Assembly: GCA_022701275.1 (NCBI GenBank) | Contig: CP031740.1 | Span: 5,531,001 to 5,595,000 of the forward strand | Direction of reading: 5' to 3' | Source: Microcoleus vaginatus PCC 9802 | Lineage (GTDB): Bacteria > Cyanobacteriota > Cyanobacteriia > Cyanobacteriales > Microcoleaceae | Length of the DNA stretch: 64,000 bases | In this document: positions 54,388 to 63,506 of the stretch, in pieces | Layout: each line of letters begins with the position of its first letter | Numbering within the stretch: the first letter of the stretch is position 1 | Made by a program: the position numbers and the translations under genes | Notes under the pieces: generated by a model | The model's database searches: none | Seen by the model: the letters and a program-made list of their open reading frames with translations, nothing else | Told to the model about the DNA's origin: nothing

Positions 54388-54806
54388 CTTTTTTTCTGAT
54401 TCACGGCAACACTTAATCCTACATTTAATTTTGCGGAGTGTCAGGTATACCGCAGTTTACTGTTGTGCAGCTATTTTTACCTTTGAGCAATAATTAGTGA
54501 TTCGTAATCGGTAATTGGCAAGGTTTTTTACTTACCTAAACAGCTACGACCCCCATAATTAATATTTAAACAATCGGGATTTAGTATTATAATATAATGT
54601 TCCGTTGAACGACCGCCATCAAAGATGCTGGTAGTGAGGACTAAAGTTTGAGTGAGTTTTAGGATGACTAAACTCCTCCCTAAAAACGCGATCGCAGTTA
54701 TTTTACTACAACACTAAATATAAAAGATAAAAGGACGAGCGCTCGAGCGCTCGTCCTTTTATCTACTGCACGTATTATCAGCTTTTAAACTGGTCTGAAT
54801 CCGAGA
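54388..54806. other. Intergenic region
   Basis: About 420 bp with no gene. It has a degenerate copy of the gtagtgaggact repeat (54633) and the palindromic terminator at 54729-54760. Confidence 0.5.
54729..54760. terminator. Palindromic terminator
   Basis: aaaaggacgagcgc-tcga-gcgctcgtcctttt is a perfect palindrome with T-rich ends, about 45 bases after the stop of the leftward gene at 54807. Confidence 0.8.
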
Positions 54807-55319
54807 CTATTTGCGGTTGTTGAGCCATTTAGCAGCAACTATTCCCAAAATACCCGCAACAACTGGATTGCCCAAAAACTTCATCAAACTCGGCTGTTCT
54901 GCCAGCACTTCTTGGAAAATATCCGGGTGAGTGTGATAGGTAAACGAAGCAAGCTTGGTAACATCGTCAGCATTCATGCGGCTGGCGTGGTGGGTAGAAA
55001 GTCCTAGCTGCTTTTCCAATTTGCGATCGTCCAATCCTCTCTTCCCCAAATGCTTGAAGAATTCCCGCGCTACATCGTCGCGTTCGTTGGGCTTAATTTG
55101 GGCGATCGCCTTTTGCAATTCCGGTTCCAACTGAGCCGGCGGGAGGGAGTCGTGATTCAGAGAACGCCCGAATAATTGTTTGCGCTGAGCGGGCGAAGTT
55201 CTCTGAGCAAAATCGTCAAAGTTTTCGTAATCTTCACCAGTTGTCTCCGGCATCATTTCTCGATCGCCCTGGGCTAAATCGTTCATGATTTGACGCTTGT
55301 AATTATCGCTGCTACTCAT
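54807..55319 (-). CDS. Hypothetical protein with C-terminal hydrophobic segment
   Basis: A 170-residue, charged, mostly helical protein. Residues 1-150 are polar, with a possible helix-turn-helix-like portion (DDRKLEKQLGLSTHHASRMN ADDVTKLA). The end has a hydrophobic stretch (LGNPVVAGILGIVAAKWLNN) that could insert in a membrane. No known family recognised. It heads the 3' part of a run of four leftward small genes that looks stress-related. Confidence 0.7.
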   Translation of the reverse strand: MSSSDNYKRQIMNDLAQGDREMMPETTGEDYENFDDFAQRTSPAQRKQLFGRSLNHDSLPPAQLEPELQKAIAQIKPNERDDVAREFFKHLGKRGLDDRKLEKQLGLSTHHASRMNADDVTKLASFTYHTHPDIFQEVLAEQPSLMKFLGNPVVAGILGIVAAKWLNNRK

Positions 55320-55437
55320 GGTAACTTTTTTCCAATCTACACAACATTTCAGTCTTAAATTGAGATTGTTTCGCCTTCAAAAAACTGCGGAAAATATTAA
55401 ACCGCCACGCGGCTATCATTTAAGCTTGCTAACCAGG

Positions 55438-55881
55438 TCAAGACTTGTATTCAATCTGATTTGATTGCTGATCGTACTTAGCAGTCAAAATCAACTTTTT
55501 GTCAGGAGCGTAAACCAAAACACTTACATCCTGATTTGGGAAATTGCGGTGAAAACCTTGTGCTAACGATTTCGCCAAATCTTTCACCTCAGTGGGGCGA
55601 ACTTGCGGGGTAATTACAACTCCCAATTTGTTATTGTCGCGGACGTAAGCATCCTGAACCAGGCCCTGAGCCGTCAATGTTACCCATTTACCAAAATCTT
55701 CACCGGCGGCGGTATTGCCACGTTCTAGCTGCGCGTAATCACCCTGACTGCCACCACTTGCTACAGGTACATCAGTCGGTTTTTGGGTTGAAACGCTGGG
55801 CGCGCAGGCAGTCGTAACAGCCAGCATTAAAACCAAGAGTAAGCCCGCAATTATTTTGCGACTCTGCTGCAATAAACTCAC
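55438..55881 (-). CDS. Small lipoprotein
   Basis: A 147-residue protein with a signal peptide and lipobox (LLLVLMLAVTTAC, Cys26), a Ser/Thr/Pro-rich linker, and a compact alpha/beta domain (about 70-145; VVITPQVRPTEVKDLAKSLA, DVSVLVYAPDKKLILTAKYD). It resembles YhcN/YlaJ-type sporulation lipoprotein folds only loosely. Function unknown. Confidence 0.75.
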   Translation of the reverse strand: MSLLQQSRKIIAGLLLVLMLAVTTACAPSVSTQKPTDVPVASGGSQGDYAQLERGNTAAGEDFGKWVTLTAQGLVQDAYVRDNNKLGVVITPQVRPTEVKDLAKSLAQGFHRNFPNQDVSVLVYAPDKKLILTAKYDQQSNQIEYKS

Positions 55882-55958
55882 CTTTTTTCCTCCGTTCAGA
55901 AAACATTTGGCATACTTGAAAGGGTCAGGTTGCTCGACCCTCTCAATTAGTATTAGGC

Positions 55959-56141
55959 TTAGTCTAGTTTCTTTTTGAGCTCATCTTTTACATCTTCGAT
56001 CGCGTGACCCGCTTCAGCTTTTGCCTGCTTGGCTTTGCCTTCTGCTTTATCCTTCGGGTCGCCAGTAACATTGCCCAAGGCTTCTTGAGCAGCGCCTGCG
56101 ATGTTGTTGCCAGTTGCCTTTGCTCTATCTTCAGTGCTCAT
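55959..56141 (-). CDS. CsbD-family stress protein
   Basis: A 60-residue hydrophilic protein (STEDRAKATGNNIAGAAQEA, LGNVTGDPKDKAEGKAKQAK) of the CsbD type. These small proteins rise under general stress in many bacteria; no molecular function is established. GGGAG lies six bases before the ATG. Confidence 0.9.
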   Translation of the reverse strand: MSTEDRAKATGNNIAGAAQEALGNVTGDPKDKAEGKAKQAKAEAGHAIEDVKDELKKKLD

Positions 56142-56513
56142 GGGTTTCTCCCTATGTGTATCTAATCAGACATTTTTTACTTACTAAACTCATCATAGGT
56201 AACTAGGAGCTGCGTTGCACTCTACCTCTAGGAAGAAACAATGAAGAGGGAACATGAAAGATGGAAAAATTATTTTTCACTTTTAGACGGACTGCCACTT
56301 TCATACTTAACCTTACCGGCTTTTTTTACCGTTTCTGCTGGCTGCAATCAAGTATTTTGTAAAAAACTGCTGGAGGGTCGCCTGTGCGTCCAATACTATT
56401 TTTTAAAACCAAAAATAATTTATACTTTTAAAACTTTATTTAATTCTGCCTTAAAAAAGCAGGTGTGGGCAAGACCGCATCTTACCCACACCCGAAAAAA
56501 TTTCGTATTATTT
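56142..56513. other. Intergenic region
   Basis: About 370 bp. A rightward ORF through here (56241-56669) is rich in Phe and crosses a small leftward gene; it has no family resemblance. A hairpin terminator for the leftward gene is at 56462-56492. Confidence 0.5.
56462..56492 (-). terminator. Terminator of small leftward gene
   Basis: On the minus strand GGTGTGGG pairs with CCCACACC and is followed by TGCTTTTTT. It begins about 20 bases after the stop at 56514. Confidence 0.8.
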
Positions 56514-56720
56514 TTAATCTACCTTGTGATGACATTCTTCATCTATTCTGTGCTGAAGTTCTTCTTTCAACTGTTCGACAGCGCGCATAGTTTGAGCATC
56601 TTCTTGTTTTTGCTGACCGAGGGCTTTTTCTGTTGCCTCCCCGAGCAATACTTCCCTGGATTTGGGTAGCGTGACTTGATTTTCGCTGCCAGGGTGGGTC
56701 GCGTTTTCTTGACTATTCAT
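56514..56720 (-). CDS. Small hydrophilic protein
   Basis: 68 residues from ATG 56720, preceded by AGGGA; a TTG at 56744 adds eight. It is charged and helical (LGEATEKALGQQKQEDAQTM, RAVEQLKEELQHRIDEECHH), probably a coiled coil. Unrecognised. Its own terminator and its position beside csbD fit a small stress-type gene. Confidence 0.6.
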   Translation of the reverse strand: MNSQENATHPGSENQVTLPKSREVLLGEATEKALGQQKQEDAQTMRAVEQLKEELQHRIDEECHHKVD

Positions 56721-56744
56721 TAGTTTTTCCCTTATTGTTTGCAA

Positions 56745-57280
56745 AATTTATTTTTAACAAGGGTACTTAGAAGTTAACCTTATATTTATCATAAGGGAAA
56801 TCACGAAGACTTCCCTCTGTCTGAAGGGAGATAGGGGCTGGTGAAGAGTTTTGAGTTTTGAGTTTTATAGTTAAGATAAATTACGGAAACTTCCATTAGC
56901 CCCAAAGGAGATAGGGGAAGGGGAATGGTGCGTGAGATTGCTTGGTGAGTCGCAAGGCGCGGGCAGTGAATGAGTTGGGGAAAGAGGAGGAGGGGGGAGA
57001 ATTTTTCTGCGGCGCGATCGCCATAAGCACCTTTTGTGGTTTGTTTGATGAGGCTGTTTCGAGATCCGTAAAAGATCAAGAGAGAAATAGGCGACAGATT
57101 TAGTGCAGACTTAAGTCAGATGTAGAGCAGTTTGACCGTTAAAATCAACAGCGTGCCGCAATTGGCAAGTTGTGTGACGCTCGGGTTAAATAATCTGCTA
57201 AACAAGACTTAGCCTCAAGGCTAACTTCCTGCCGGAGCCAACTAAAATTTCTGTTATTAGTAAAAAGTATCTAAAACCCT
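56745..57280. other. Intergenic region with repeat fragments
   Basis: About 535 bp. Two partial copies of a 'ggagatagggg' motif (56826, 56903) and short tandem words (ttttgag, 56841-56860). It includes the leader of the sensor kinase. No gene. Confidence 0.5.
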
Positions 57281-60208
57281 ATGGGAGCAAGGAGCAGTAA
57301 CCCCCTCGAAGCAGCCGGCCCGACTCGTAAGCCGATCAAAATAGGCGTGTTGCATTCGCTGACGGGCACGATGTCCATCAGCGAAATTTCTGTTAAAGAT
57401 GCGACGCTGTTGGCTGTTGAGGAAATTAATGCGGCGGGAGGGGTGCTCGGACGCCCCTTGGAAGCGGTTATAGAAGATGGAGCTAGCGATTTGCAGACTT
57501 TTGCTCAAAAAGCTAAGCAATTGCTCTTAGAAGCGCAGGTGGCGGTGGTATTTGGCTGTTGGACTTCGGCGAGCCGCAAAGCTGTACTGCCTGCTTTCGA
57601 GCAGGGCCAAGGGTTGCTGTTCTATCCGGTGCAGTATGAAGGGCTAGAACAGTGTCCGAATATTTTCTACACTGGTGCTGCCCCAAACCAACAGATTGTG
57701 CCTGGGGTGAATTACTTGCTGGCACAGGGGAAGCGGAAAATTTTCCTGTTGGGTTCGGACTATCTCTTTCCCCGGACGGCAAATCGGATTGTGAAAGCTC
57801 AACTGGCGGCACTAGGGGGAGAGTTGGCGGGGGAAGTGTATCTGCCGCTGGGATCGAGGGAAGTGGGCGAGGCGATCGCACATATCTTAGCAGTGAAACC
57901 GGATGCTATTGTCAACACTCTCAACGGGGACAGCAATGTGGCTTTTTTCCTTCATCTGCGGGAAGCTGGCGTGAAACCCGAGGATTTGCCCGTGATGTCA
58001 GTCAGCGTAGCAGAAGAAGAAGTGCGGGCGATCGGGCCGTCCAATATTGCTGGACATTTGGTGGTTTGGAACTATTTTGAAACGGTGGATACACCGGAAA
58101 ATCGTAAATTTGTCAAGGCTTATAAAGCCCGATACGGGGAAAATCGAGTTACCGATGACCCGATCGAAGCGGCTTATTTGGGCGTTTACCTGTGGAAGCA
58201 AGCAGTAGAAAAAGCTGGTTCGACAGATGTGGTTAAAGTCAGGGCGGCTGCTAAAAATATTGAGTTTGCCGCGCCCTCGGGCAAGGTAAAAATAGATGCC
58301 CAAACTCAGCATATCTGGAAAACAGTGCGGATTGGCAAGGTGAGGGTGGACGGTCAAATTGAGGAGATTTGGAATTCCGGCGCACCGGTGCAGCCAGATC
58401 CTTTTCTCAAGGGCTATCCTTGGGCGGCGGCACTTGCTACGAGGGGGATTTCTCTGGGAACTCGGGCGTCATTGAGCGGGCTGTTTGTCATCTTGGTACT
58501 GATAACTTGGATGGCGGTGGGAGTCGGGTGGATGGGTTCTGTGGATATGAAGAACTATTTGCTGGCAATAGAGGCTGCCTCAGCTCCGGCGACGGGGGTT
58601 TCTGAGGCAGCACAGGCGGTGCTGGTGCAGCAAACTCTCTTTGTGGCGAGTCGAACTCAGCACTGGCTGATGGGGGCTTTGGTTTTGAGTTTGATCGCGG
58701 GGATAGTGGGTTTTGTGTCGGTGTCGGCAATTATTCGGAATCTCGGCTTGCTGCGGGAAACTGCCGAACAGATGGCGAGCGGTGATTTGACGGCTCGATC
58801 GCCTGTTGTTTCTAATGACGCGATCGGGGTGCTATCTTCTACTCTCAATACCATGGCTCAGCAAATTAGCAGTTTGCTCAACGGTTTGGAAGTGCGGCAG
58901 CGGCAGCTAGAGGAACGATCGGAGGAATTGGAAGTTGCTAAGAATGCTGCCGAAGCTGCCAACCGGGCGAAAAGCACTTTTTTGGCAAATATGACTCACG
59001 AGTTGCGGACGCCCTTGAATGCGATTATTGGGTACAGCGAGCTGCTGCAAGAAGAGGCTCTGGAACTCGGCGAAGAAGAGTTTGTGATGGATTTGGCAAG
59101 CATTAATATGGCAGGCAAGCAGTTGCTCTACATTATTAGTGACATCCTGGATATTTCTAAAATTGAAGCAGGAAAGATGACTCTTTTCTTGGAGACTTTT
59201 GATGTGTTGAATTTGCTCGAGCAGGTTGTCACTACTGTTCAACCCCAGCTAGGGAAAAATGGCAATACTTTGATTGTCAATTGCGATCGGAATATTGGCA
59301 CGATATACTCCGATTTGTCAAAGCTGCGGCAAGCGCTGTTGAATTTGGTGACCAATGCTGCTAAGTTTACCGATCGAGGCAAAATTACGATTAATGTTTG
59401 GAAAGAAGAAGGGGAGGTTTTGCCGATCGACAATTCCGAAGAACTATCGGCAGATCCTTCTCGGTGTCAACAGCCTTGGATCGTCTTTCAAGTAACCGAT
59501 ACCGGCATCGGCATGACTGAGGATCAGGTGTCGAGGCTGTTCGGAGCTTTCGCTCAAGCGGACGATTCTACTACCCGCAAATACGGCGGCACCGGTTTGG
59601 GGCTGACAATTAGCCGGAAATTTTGCCAGATGATGGGCGGAGACATTACCGTTGAGAGCGAATTTAATTGCGGTTCTAGTTTTACGATCCGGTTGCCGAT
59701 TGCGGTTACAAGCCCGAAAGAAGCGCAGGACGATCGAGAAATCCCAGAAATTGAGACCGAGCCTTCCCAGGATTTAGACACGAGTGCAGAAGCGACAGAA
59801 GCGAAGCAAAAAGCAGTGCGATCACAACCGCTGGATCTGCCGGATGCTGCTACTGTGCTCGTGATTGACGACGATCCGGACGCGCGGGATTTGATGACTC
59901 GCTGCTTGTCGAAACAGGGATTTCGGGTGCGATCGTCGGCTAGCGGTCAAGGGGGGCTTCTGTTGGCTAAGGAGTTGCTGCCGGACGCGATTATTCTGGA
60001 CGTGATGATGCCAAGTATGGACGGCTGGGCGGTGCTGTCGGCGTTGAAAGCCGATCAAGATTTGGTTGATATTCCAGTGATTATGATAACTTTTTTGGAC
60101 GACCAAAATCAGGGGTTGGAATTGGGAGCGGCGGAGTATGTGAGGAAGCCTGTGGATTACAAGCGCTTTGCTGCTTTATTGAGCAAATATCAGGGTATCG
60201 ACAAGTAG
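57281..60208 (+). CDS. UrtA-like urea/amide-binding hybrid histidine kinase
   Basis: A 975-residue protein. Residues 17-375 are a periplasmic-binding-protein-like domain almost diagnostic for the UrtA/FmdD/AmiC group: [90 protein letters not shown]1 (398-418) and TM2 (462-484) follow, then HAMP, HisKA (His573 in [16 protein letters not shown]), an ATPase domain (G1 DTGIGM, G2 GTGLGLT) and a receiver with Asp in [14 protein letters not shown]. There is no signal peptide, and an in-frame stop nine bases upstream fixes the start. The ligand domain may therefore be cytoplasmic, as AmiC is. Ligand (urea or short amide) is inferred from the family. Confidence 0.92.
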   Translation: MGARSSNPLEAAGPTRKPIKIGVLHSLTGTMSISEISVKDATLLAVEEINAAGGVLGRPLEAVIEDGASDLQTFAQKAKQLLLEAQVAVVFGCWTSASRKAVLPAFEQGQGLLFYPVQYEGLEQCPNIFYTGAAPNQQIVPGVNYLLAQGKRKIFLLGSDYLFPRTANRIVKAQLAALGGELAGEVYLPLGSREVGEAIAHILAVKPDAIVNTLNGDSNVAFFLHLREAGVKPEDLPVMSVSVAEEEVRAIGPSNIAGHLVVWNYFETVDTPENRKFVKAYKARYGENRVTDDPIEAAYLGVYLWKQAVEKAGSTDVVKVRAAAKNIEFAAPSGKVKIDAQTQHIWKTVRIGKVRVDGQIEEIWNSGAPVQPDPFLKGYPWAAALATRGISLGTRASLSGLFVILVLITWMAVGVGWMGSVDMKNYLLAIEAASAPATGVSEAAQAVLVQQTLFVASRTQHWLMGALVLSLIAGIVGFVSVSAIIRNLGLLRETAEQMASGDLTARSPVVSNDAIGVLSSTLNTMAQQISSLLNGLEVRQRQLEERSEELEVAKNAAEAANRAKSTFLANMTHELRTPLNAIIGYSELLQEEALELGEEEFVMDLASINMAGKQLLYIISDILDISKIEAGKMTLFLETFDVLNLLEQVVTTVQPQLGKNGNTLIVNCDRNIGTIYSDLSKLRQALLNLVTNAAKFTDRGKITINVWKEEGEVLPIDNSEELSADPSRCQQPWIVFQVTDTGIGMTEDQVSRLFGAFAQADDSTTRKYGGTGLGLTISRKFCQMMGGDITVESEFNCGSSFTIRLPIAVTSPKEAQDDREIPEIETEPSQDLDTSAEATEAKQKAVRSQPLDLPDAATVLVIDDDPDARDLMTRCLSKQGFRVRSSASGQGGLLLAKELLPDAIILDVMMPSMDGWAVLSALKADQDLVDIPVIMITFLDDQNQGLELGAAEYVRKPVDYKRFAALLSKYQGIDK

Positions 60209-60229
60209 TTAGTTGACTGTTGGCAGTGG

Positions 60230-60294
60230 TTATTAGTTATTAGTTATTAGTTATTGGTAGCAGATGACAACTAACAACTAACAACTAACAACTG
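60230..60294. repeat. Two heptanucleotide arrays
   Basis: (ttattag)3 plus one variant at 60230-60257 and (acaacta)3 plus one variant at 60267-60294. Separate seven-base units lie side by side between converging genes. Confidence 0.9.
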
Positions 60295-60299
60295 ACTAA

Positions 60300-60782
60300 T
60301 TAATCTAAAAAGCCCATTAATGTCGAGCTATCGTCAATTTCGTTTGAGGCAATAGGGCGGTTTCCTCCCATTGTGGAGTAAACTTCATCAATGTGCAGAG
60401 TGCTCATGCCAATAGGGCGGGCACCGGACATACTGAACATTTCGCTGACTTGCATGGCGCTAGAGCCGATCGGGCGATTGCCGAGTGTAGCAACCACTTC
60501 AAAGTCGCTGGATTCGACCGGGCGATTGCCTACAGTGCCGTAGGTTTCGCTGAGGTGCAGGGTGCTAGTGCCGATCGGGCGGTTCCCCGAAATCGAGACG
60601 GTCTCGCTGATGGTAAAATCGTCTGGGCCGACGGGGCGGTTGTCATGCAGGAGTTGCGGGCGATAAAGTTGAATTCCTGTTGCTTTGGCATCCGTGGGTT
60701 CTGTCGGTTGGCTTTTGGAACCTGCTTTGCCACGGCGGGCGAGTGCTTTGCCTTTGCCTGTACCTGTGCTCCTCGTATCCAT
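60300..60782 (-). CDS. Short-repeat protein (NRPIG repeats)
   Basis: A 160-residue protein, unrecognised. A basic Gly/Lys/Ser-rich N-terminus (TRSTGTGKGKALARRGKAGS) precedes about six repeats of 20-24 residues, each starting (G/D)NRP(I/V)G or ARPIG, with a conserved 'SxxxxSExxxxxG' spacing: NRPVGPDDFTISETVSISG, NRPIGTSTLHLSETYGTVG, NRPVESSDFEVVATLG, NRPIGSSAMQVSEMFSMSG, ARPIGMSTLHIDEVYSTMGG, NRPIASNEIDDSSTLMGFLD. There is no signal peptide. The regular repeats suggest a solenoid or a string of short binding motifs. Confidence 0.7.
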   Translation of the reverse strand: MDTRSTGTGKGKALARRGKAGSKSQPTEPTDAKATGIQLYRPQLLHDNRPVGPDDFTISETVSISGNRPIGTSTLHLSETYGTVGNRPVESSDFEVVATLGNRPIGSSAMQVSEMFSMSGARPIGMSTLHIDEVYSTMGGNRPIASNEIDDSSTLMGFLD

Positions 60783-60962
60783 AATTCTTTTCCTCGCTTA
60801 TTGCTGTTGATTGCTGGGTTCGGACAACTGCTTTTGTGAGCTTTCTGCTTTCTATTTGGGCCGATGATTAAAATAATATTACAAAGTCTAACTATTTTCT
60901 TAGAGAAATTGCAGAATCTCTGCATTTTTGTTAAGATTTATGGGTAATAGCTACATTTTCCT

Positions 60963-62975
60963 ATGGTAACTGCGGCAGCATCTTTTCAATTGCAAGCGCC
61001 CTTCCAGCCCACAGGCGACCAACCGCTAGCGATCGAGCAACTTGTCAAAGGCATCGAAGCGGGCGATCGATTTCAAACCTTACTCGGTGCCACAGGTACG
61101 GGCAAAACCTTCTCCATTGCCTCGGTGATTGAAAAAGTCGGCAGACCCACCTTAGTCCTAGCACACAACAAAACTCTAGCCGCTCAACTGTGCAACGAAC
61201 TGCGTAATTTTTTCCCCAACAATGCAGTCGAATACTTTGTCAGTTATTACGACTACTACCAACCTGAAGCATACATCGCCGTCACCGATACTTTCATTGA
61301 GAAAACGGCAGCAATTAACGACGAGATCGATATGTTGCGGCACTCAGCCACGCGATCGCTCTTTGAACGCCGCGACGTAATTGTAGTTGCTTCAATTAGC
61401 TGCATCTACGGTTTGGGAATGCCCGCAGAATACCTGAAAGCTGCTATTCCTTTGCGAGTAGGAATGGAAGTAAACCAGCGGCAAGTTTTGCGCGATTTAG
61501 TTAACGTCCAATACAGCCGCAACGATATAGATTTAGGTCGAGGCAAATTTCGCGTCAAAGGCGATGTTTTGGAAATCGGCCCCGCTTACGAAGATAGAAT
61601 TATTCGCGTTGAATTCTTCGGAGATGAAATCGATGCCATTCGCTACGTTGACCCGGTAACCGGTAAAATCCTGCAAAGTTCAACGGCTTTAAATATCTAT
61701 CCAGCGCGCCACTTTGTCACCGCAGAAGATAAATTAGAGGCAGCTTGTCAAGGAATAGAACTCGAATTAGAAGACCGACTGGCAGAATTTGAAAAACAGG
61801 GTAAACTATTAGAAGCTCAGCGGTTGGAACAGCGCACTCGCTACGATTTGGAAATGCTGCGCGAGGTAGGTTACTGCAACGGAGTCGAGAATTATTCGCG
61901 GCATTTAGCAGGGAGAAATGCGGGGGAACCGCCAGAATGTTTGATTGATTATTTTCCGAAAGATTGGATGTTGGTGATAGATGAATCTCACGTCACAGTG
62001 CCGCAAATTCGGGGAATGTACAACGGCGACCAAGCGCGCAAAAAAGTATTAATCGAACACGGTTTTCGCTTGCCCAGCGCGGCAGATAACCGCCCTTTAA
62101 AAGCAGAGGAATTCTGGGCAAAAGAAAATCAGTGCATCTTTGTTTCTGCTACGCCTGGGGATTGGGAAATGGAAATATCGGAAGGCAGAGTTGCAGAGCA
62201 AGTAATTCGCCCTACCGGAGTAATAGATCCGACTATTTTTGTGCGCCCGACGGAAGGACAAATTGATGATTTGTTGGGGGAAATTAAGGAGAGAGTAAGT
62301 CGGGACGAGCGAGTTTTGGTGACGACTTTAACGAAGCGGATGGCGGAAGATTTAACGGAATATTTGCAGGAGAGGGCTATTAAAGTCCGGTATTTGCACT
62401 CGGAAATTCAGTCGATTCAACGCATCGAAATTATCCAAGATTTGCAGGATGGTAAGTTTGATGTATTGATTGGCGTTAACTTGCTGCGGGAAGGTTTGGA
62501 TTTGCCAGAAGTTTCGCTGGTGGTAATTTTGGATGCGGATAAAGAGGGGTTTTTGCGATCGGGACGTTCGTTGATTCAAACGATTGGAAGGGCGGCGCGG
62601 CACGTTCAGGGACAGGCTATTTTGTACGCGGATAATTTGACGGATAGTATGGTTAAGGCGATCGACGAAACGGATCGACGCCGGGGGATTCAGCTAGCGT
62701 ACAATAAGATGCACGGGATTACGCCGCAGCCGATCGCGAAAAAGCGATCGAGTAATGCGATTTTGGCATTTTTGGATGTGTCGCGCAAGCTGAATTCTCA
62801 GCAGTTGGAGGAGGTTTACGAACAGGTAAACGAGTTATCTTTGGATGAGATTCCTCAGTTAATCGGGCGGTTGGAAGCGCAGATGAAGGCGGCGGCTAAG
62901 AAGTTGGAGTTTGAGGAGGCGGGTAAATTGCGCGATCGGATTAAGCATTTGCGGGATAAGCTATTGGGACATTAG
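60963..62975 (+). CDS. uvrB: Excinuclease ABC subunit B
   Basis: A 670-residue DNA-damage-recognition helicase of nucleotide excision repair. Visible are Walker [19 protein letters not shown], the beta-hairpin [17 protein letters not shown], Walker [19 protein letters not shown], the helicase motifs [20 protein letters not shown] and QTIGRAARH, and the C-terminal UVR motif [20 protein letters not shown] for UvrA/UvrC contact. Full length. Confidence 0.98.
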   Translation: MVTAAASFQLQAPFQPTGDQPLAIEQLVKGIEAGDRFQTLLGATGTGKTFSIASVIEKVGRPTLVLAHNKTLAAQLCNELRNFFPNNAVEYFVSYYDYYQPEAYIAVTDTFIEKTAAINDEIDMLRHSATRSLFERRDVIVVASISCIYGLGMPAEYLKAAIPLRVGMEVNQRQVLRDLVNVQYSRNDIDLGRGKFRVKGDVLEIGPAYEDRIIRVEFFGDEIDAIRYVDPVTGKILQSSTALNIYPARHFVTAEDKLEAACQGIELELEDRLAEFEKQGKLLEAQRLEQRTRYDLEMLREVGYCNGVENYSRHLAGRNAGEPPECLIDYFPKDWMLVIDESHVTVPQIRGMYNGDQARKKVLIEHGFRLPSAADNRPLKAEEFWAKENQCIFVSATPGDWEMEISEGRVAEQVIRPTGVIDPTIFVRPTEGQIDDLLGEIKERVSRDERVLVTTLTKRMAEDLTEYLQERAIKVRYLHSEIQSIQRIEIIQDLQDGKFDVLIGVNLLREGLDLPEVSLVVILDADKEGFLRSGRSLIQTIGRAARHVQGQAILYADNLTDSMVKAIDETDRRRGIQLAYNKMHGITPQPIAKKRSSNAILAFLDVSRKLNSQQLEEVYEQVNELSLDEIPQLIGRLEAQMKAAAKKLEFEEAGKLRDRIKHLRDKLLGH

Positions 62976-62999
62976 ACTTCTGATGAAAAGCAGAGTCTT

Positions 63000-63027
63000 G
63001 AGCAGGCAAGATGCCTGCTCCACAAGA
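63000..63027. repeat. Single copy of hairpin dispersed repeat
   Basis: gagcaggca-aga-tgcctgctc followed by cacaaga, the same unit as at 17201-17268 with compensatory changes in the stem. Confidence 0.75.
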
Positions 63028-63043
63028 ATTATGCGAGACATAA

Positions 63044-63442
63044 ATGAGCAAATTTCAATTATTGGATGCCGTGACTTTAACCGAAGCAGTCGCCCTCGCA
63101 GATGGCGGAGTTGCACCCCCAGAAACAGCCGGGGCGATTGTTGAGGTATTCAAAAAGGGTGAAGCCTATTTAGTCGAGTTATTTGGCGGATGGGTGAAAG
63201 CAGAAGTTGGCGGGGATTTTGTGCCTGCAACTCAGGATGAACCGGGCGCATTTATGGAAACGATTGGTGTTGAAACAGTTTATCCGCATCAGTTGCAATT
63301 AGTAAAATCTGCCAGCGAAATGATGGGAGATCGAGAGCGTTTACAGTCAGTTTTGGATAATTTATCTGAAGATTTAGTGGCTGAAGTCTGCGATTTTGCC
63401 GAGTTTTTGCAGGAAAAACAGCAAAAAGTGCGATCGGATTAA
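63044..63442 (+). CDS. DUF4926/DUF2281-like antitoxin-type protein
   Basis: A 132-residue protein. The first 80 residues (FQLLDAVTLTEAVALADGGV, AGAIVEVFKKGEAYLVELFG) resemble DUF4926, and the C-terminal part (LQSVLDNLSEDLVAEVCDFA followed by EFLQEKQQKV) matches the short DUF2281 helix motif, both often found as antitoxin-like ORFs. The two are fused here. No toxin gene is adjacent. It lies 68 bp after uvrB, with a dispersed hairpin between. Confidence 0.6.
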   Translation: MSKFQLLDAVTLTEAVALADGGVAPPETAGAIVEVFKKGEAYLVELFGGWVKAEVGGDFVPATQDEPGAFMETIGVETVYPHQLQLVKSASEMMGDRERLQSVLDNLSEDLVAEVCDFAEFLQEKQQKVRSD

Positions 63443-63506
63443 GGATTTGTGAGAAAAACTACTCTGTCATTAACCTTAAACTTAAAAACTATTATAATTG
63501 TGTCTC

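Noticed and set aside
56241..56669. Rightward 142-codon ORF, Phe-rich with hydrophobic stretches
   Set aside because: It crosses the terminator and coding part of a small leftward gene, has no family resemblance and its composition is that of an AT-rich non-coding strand.
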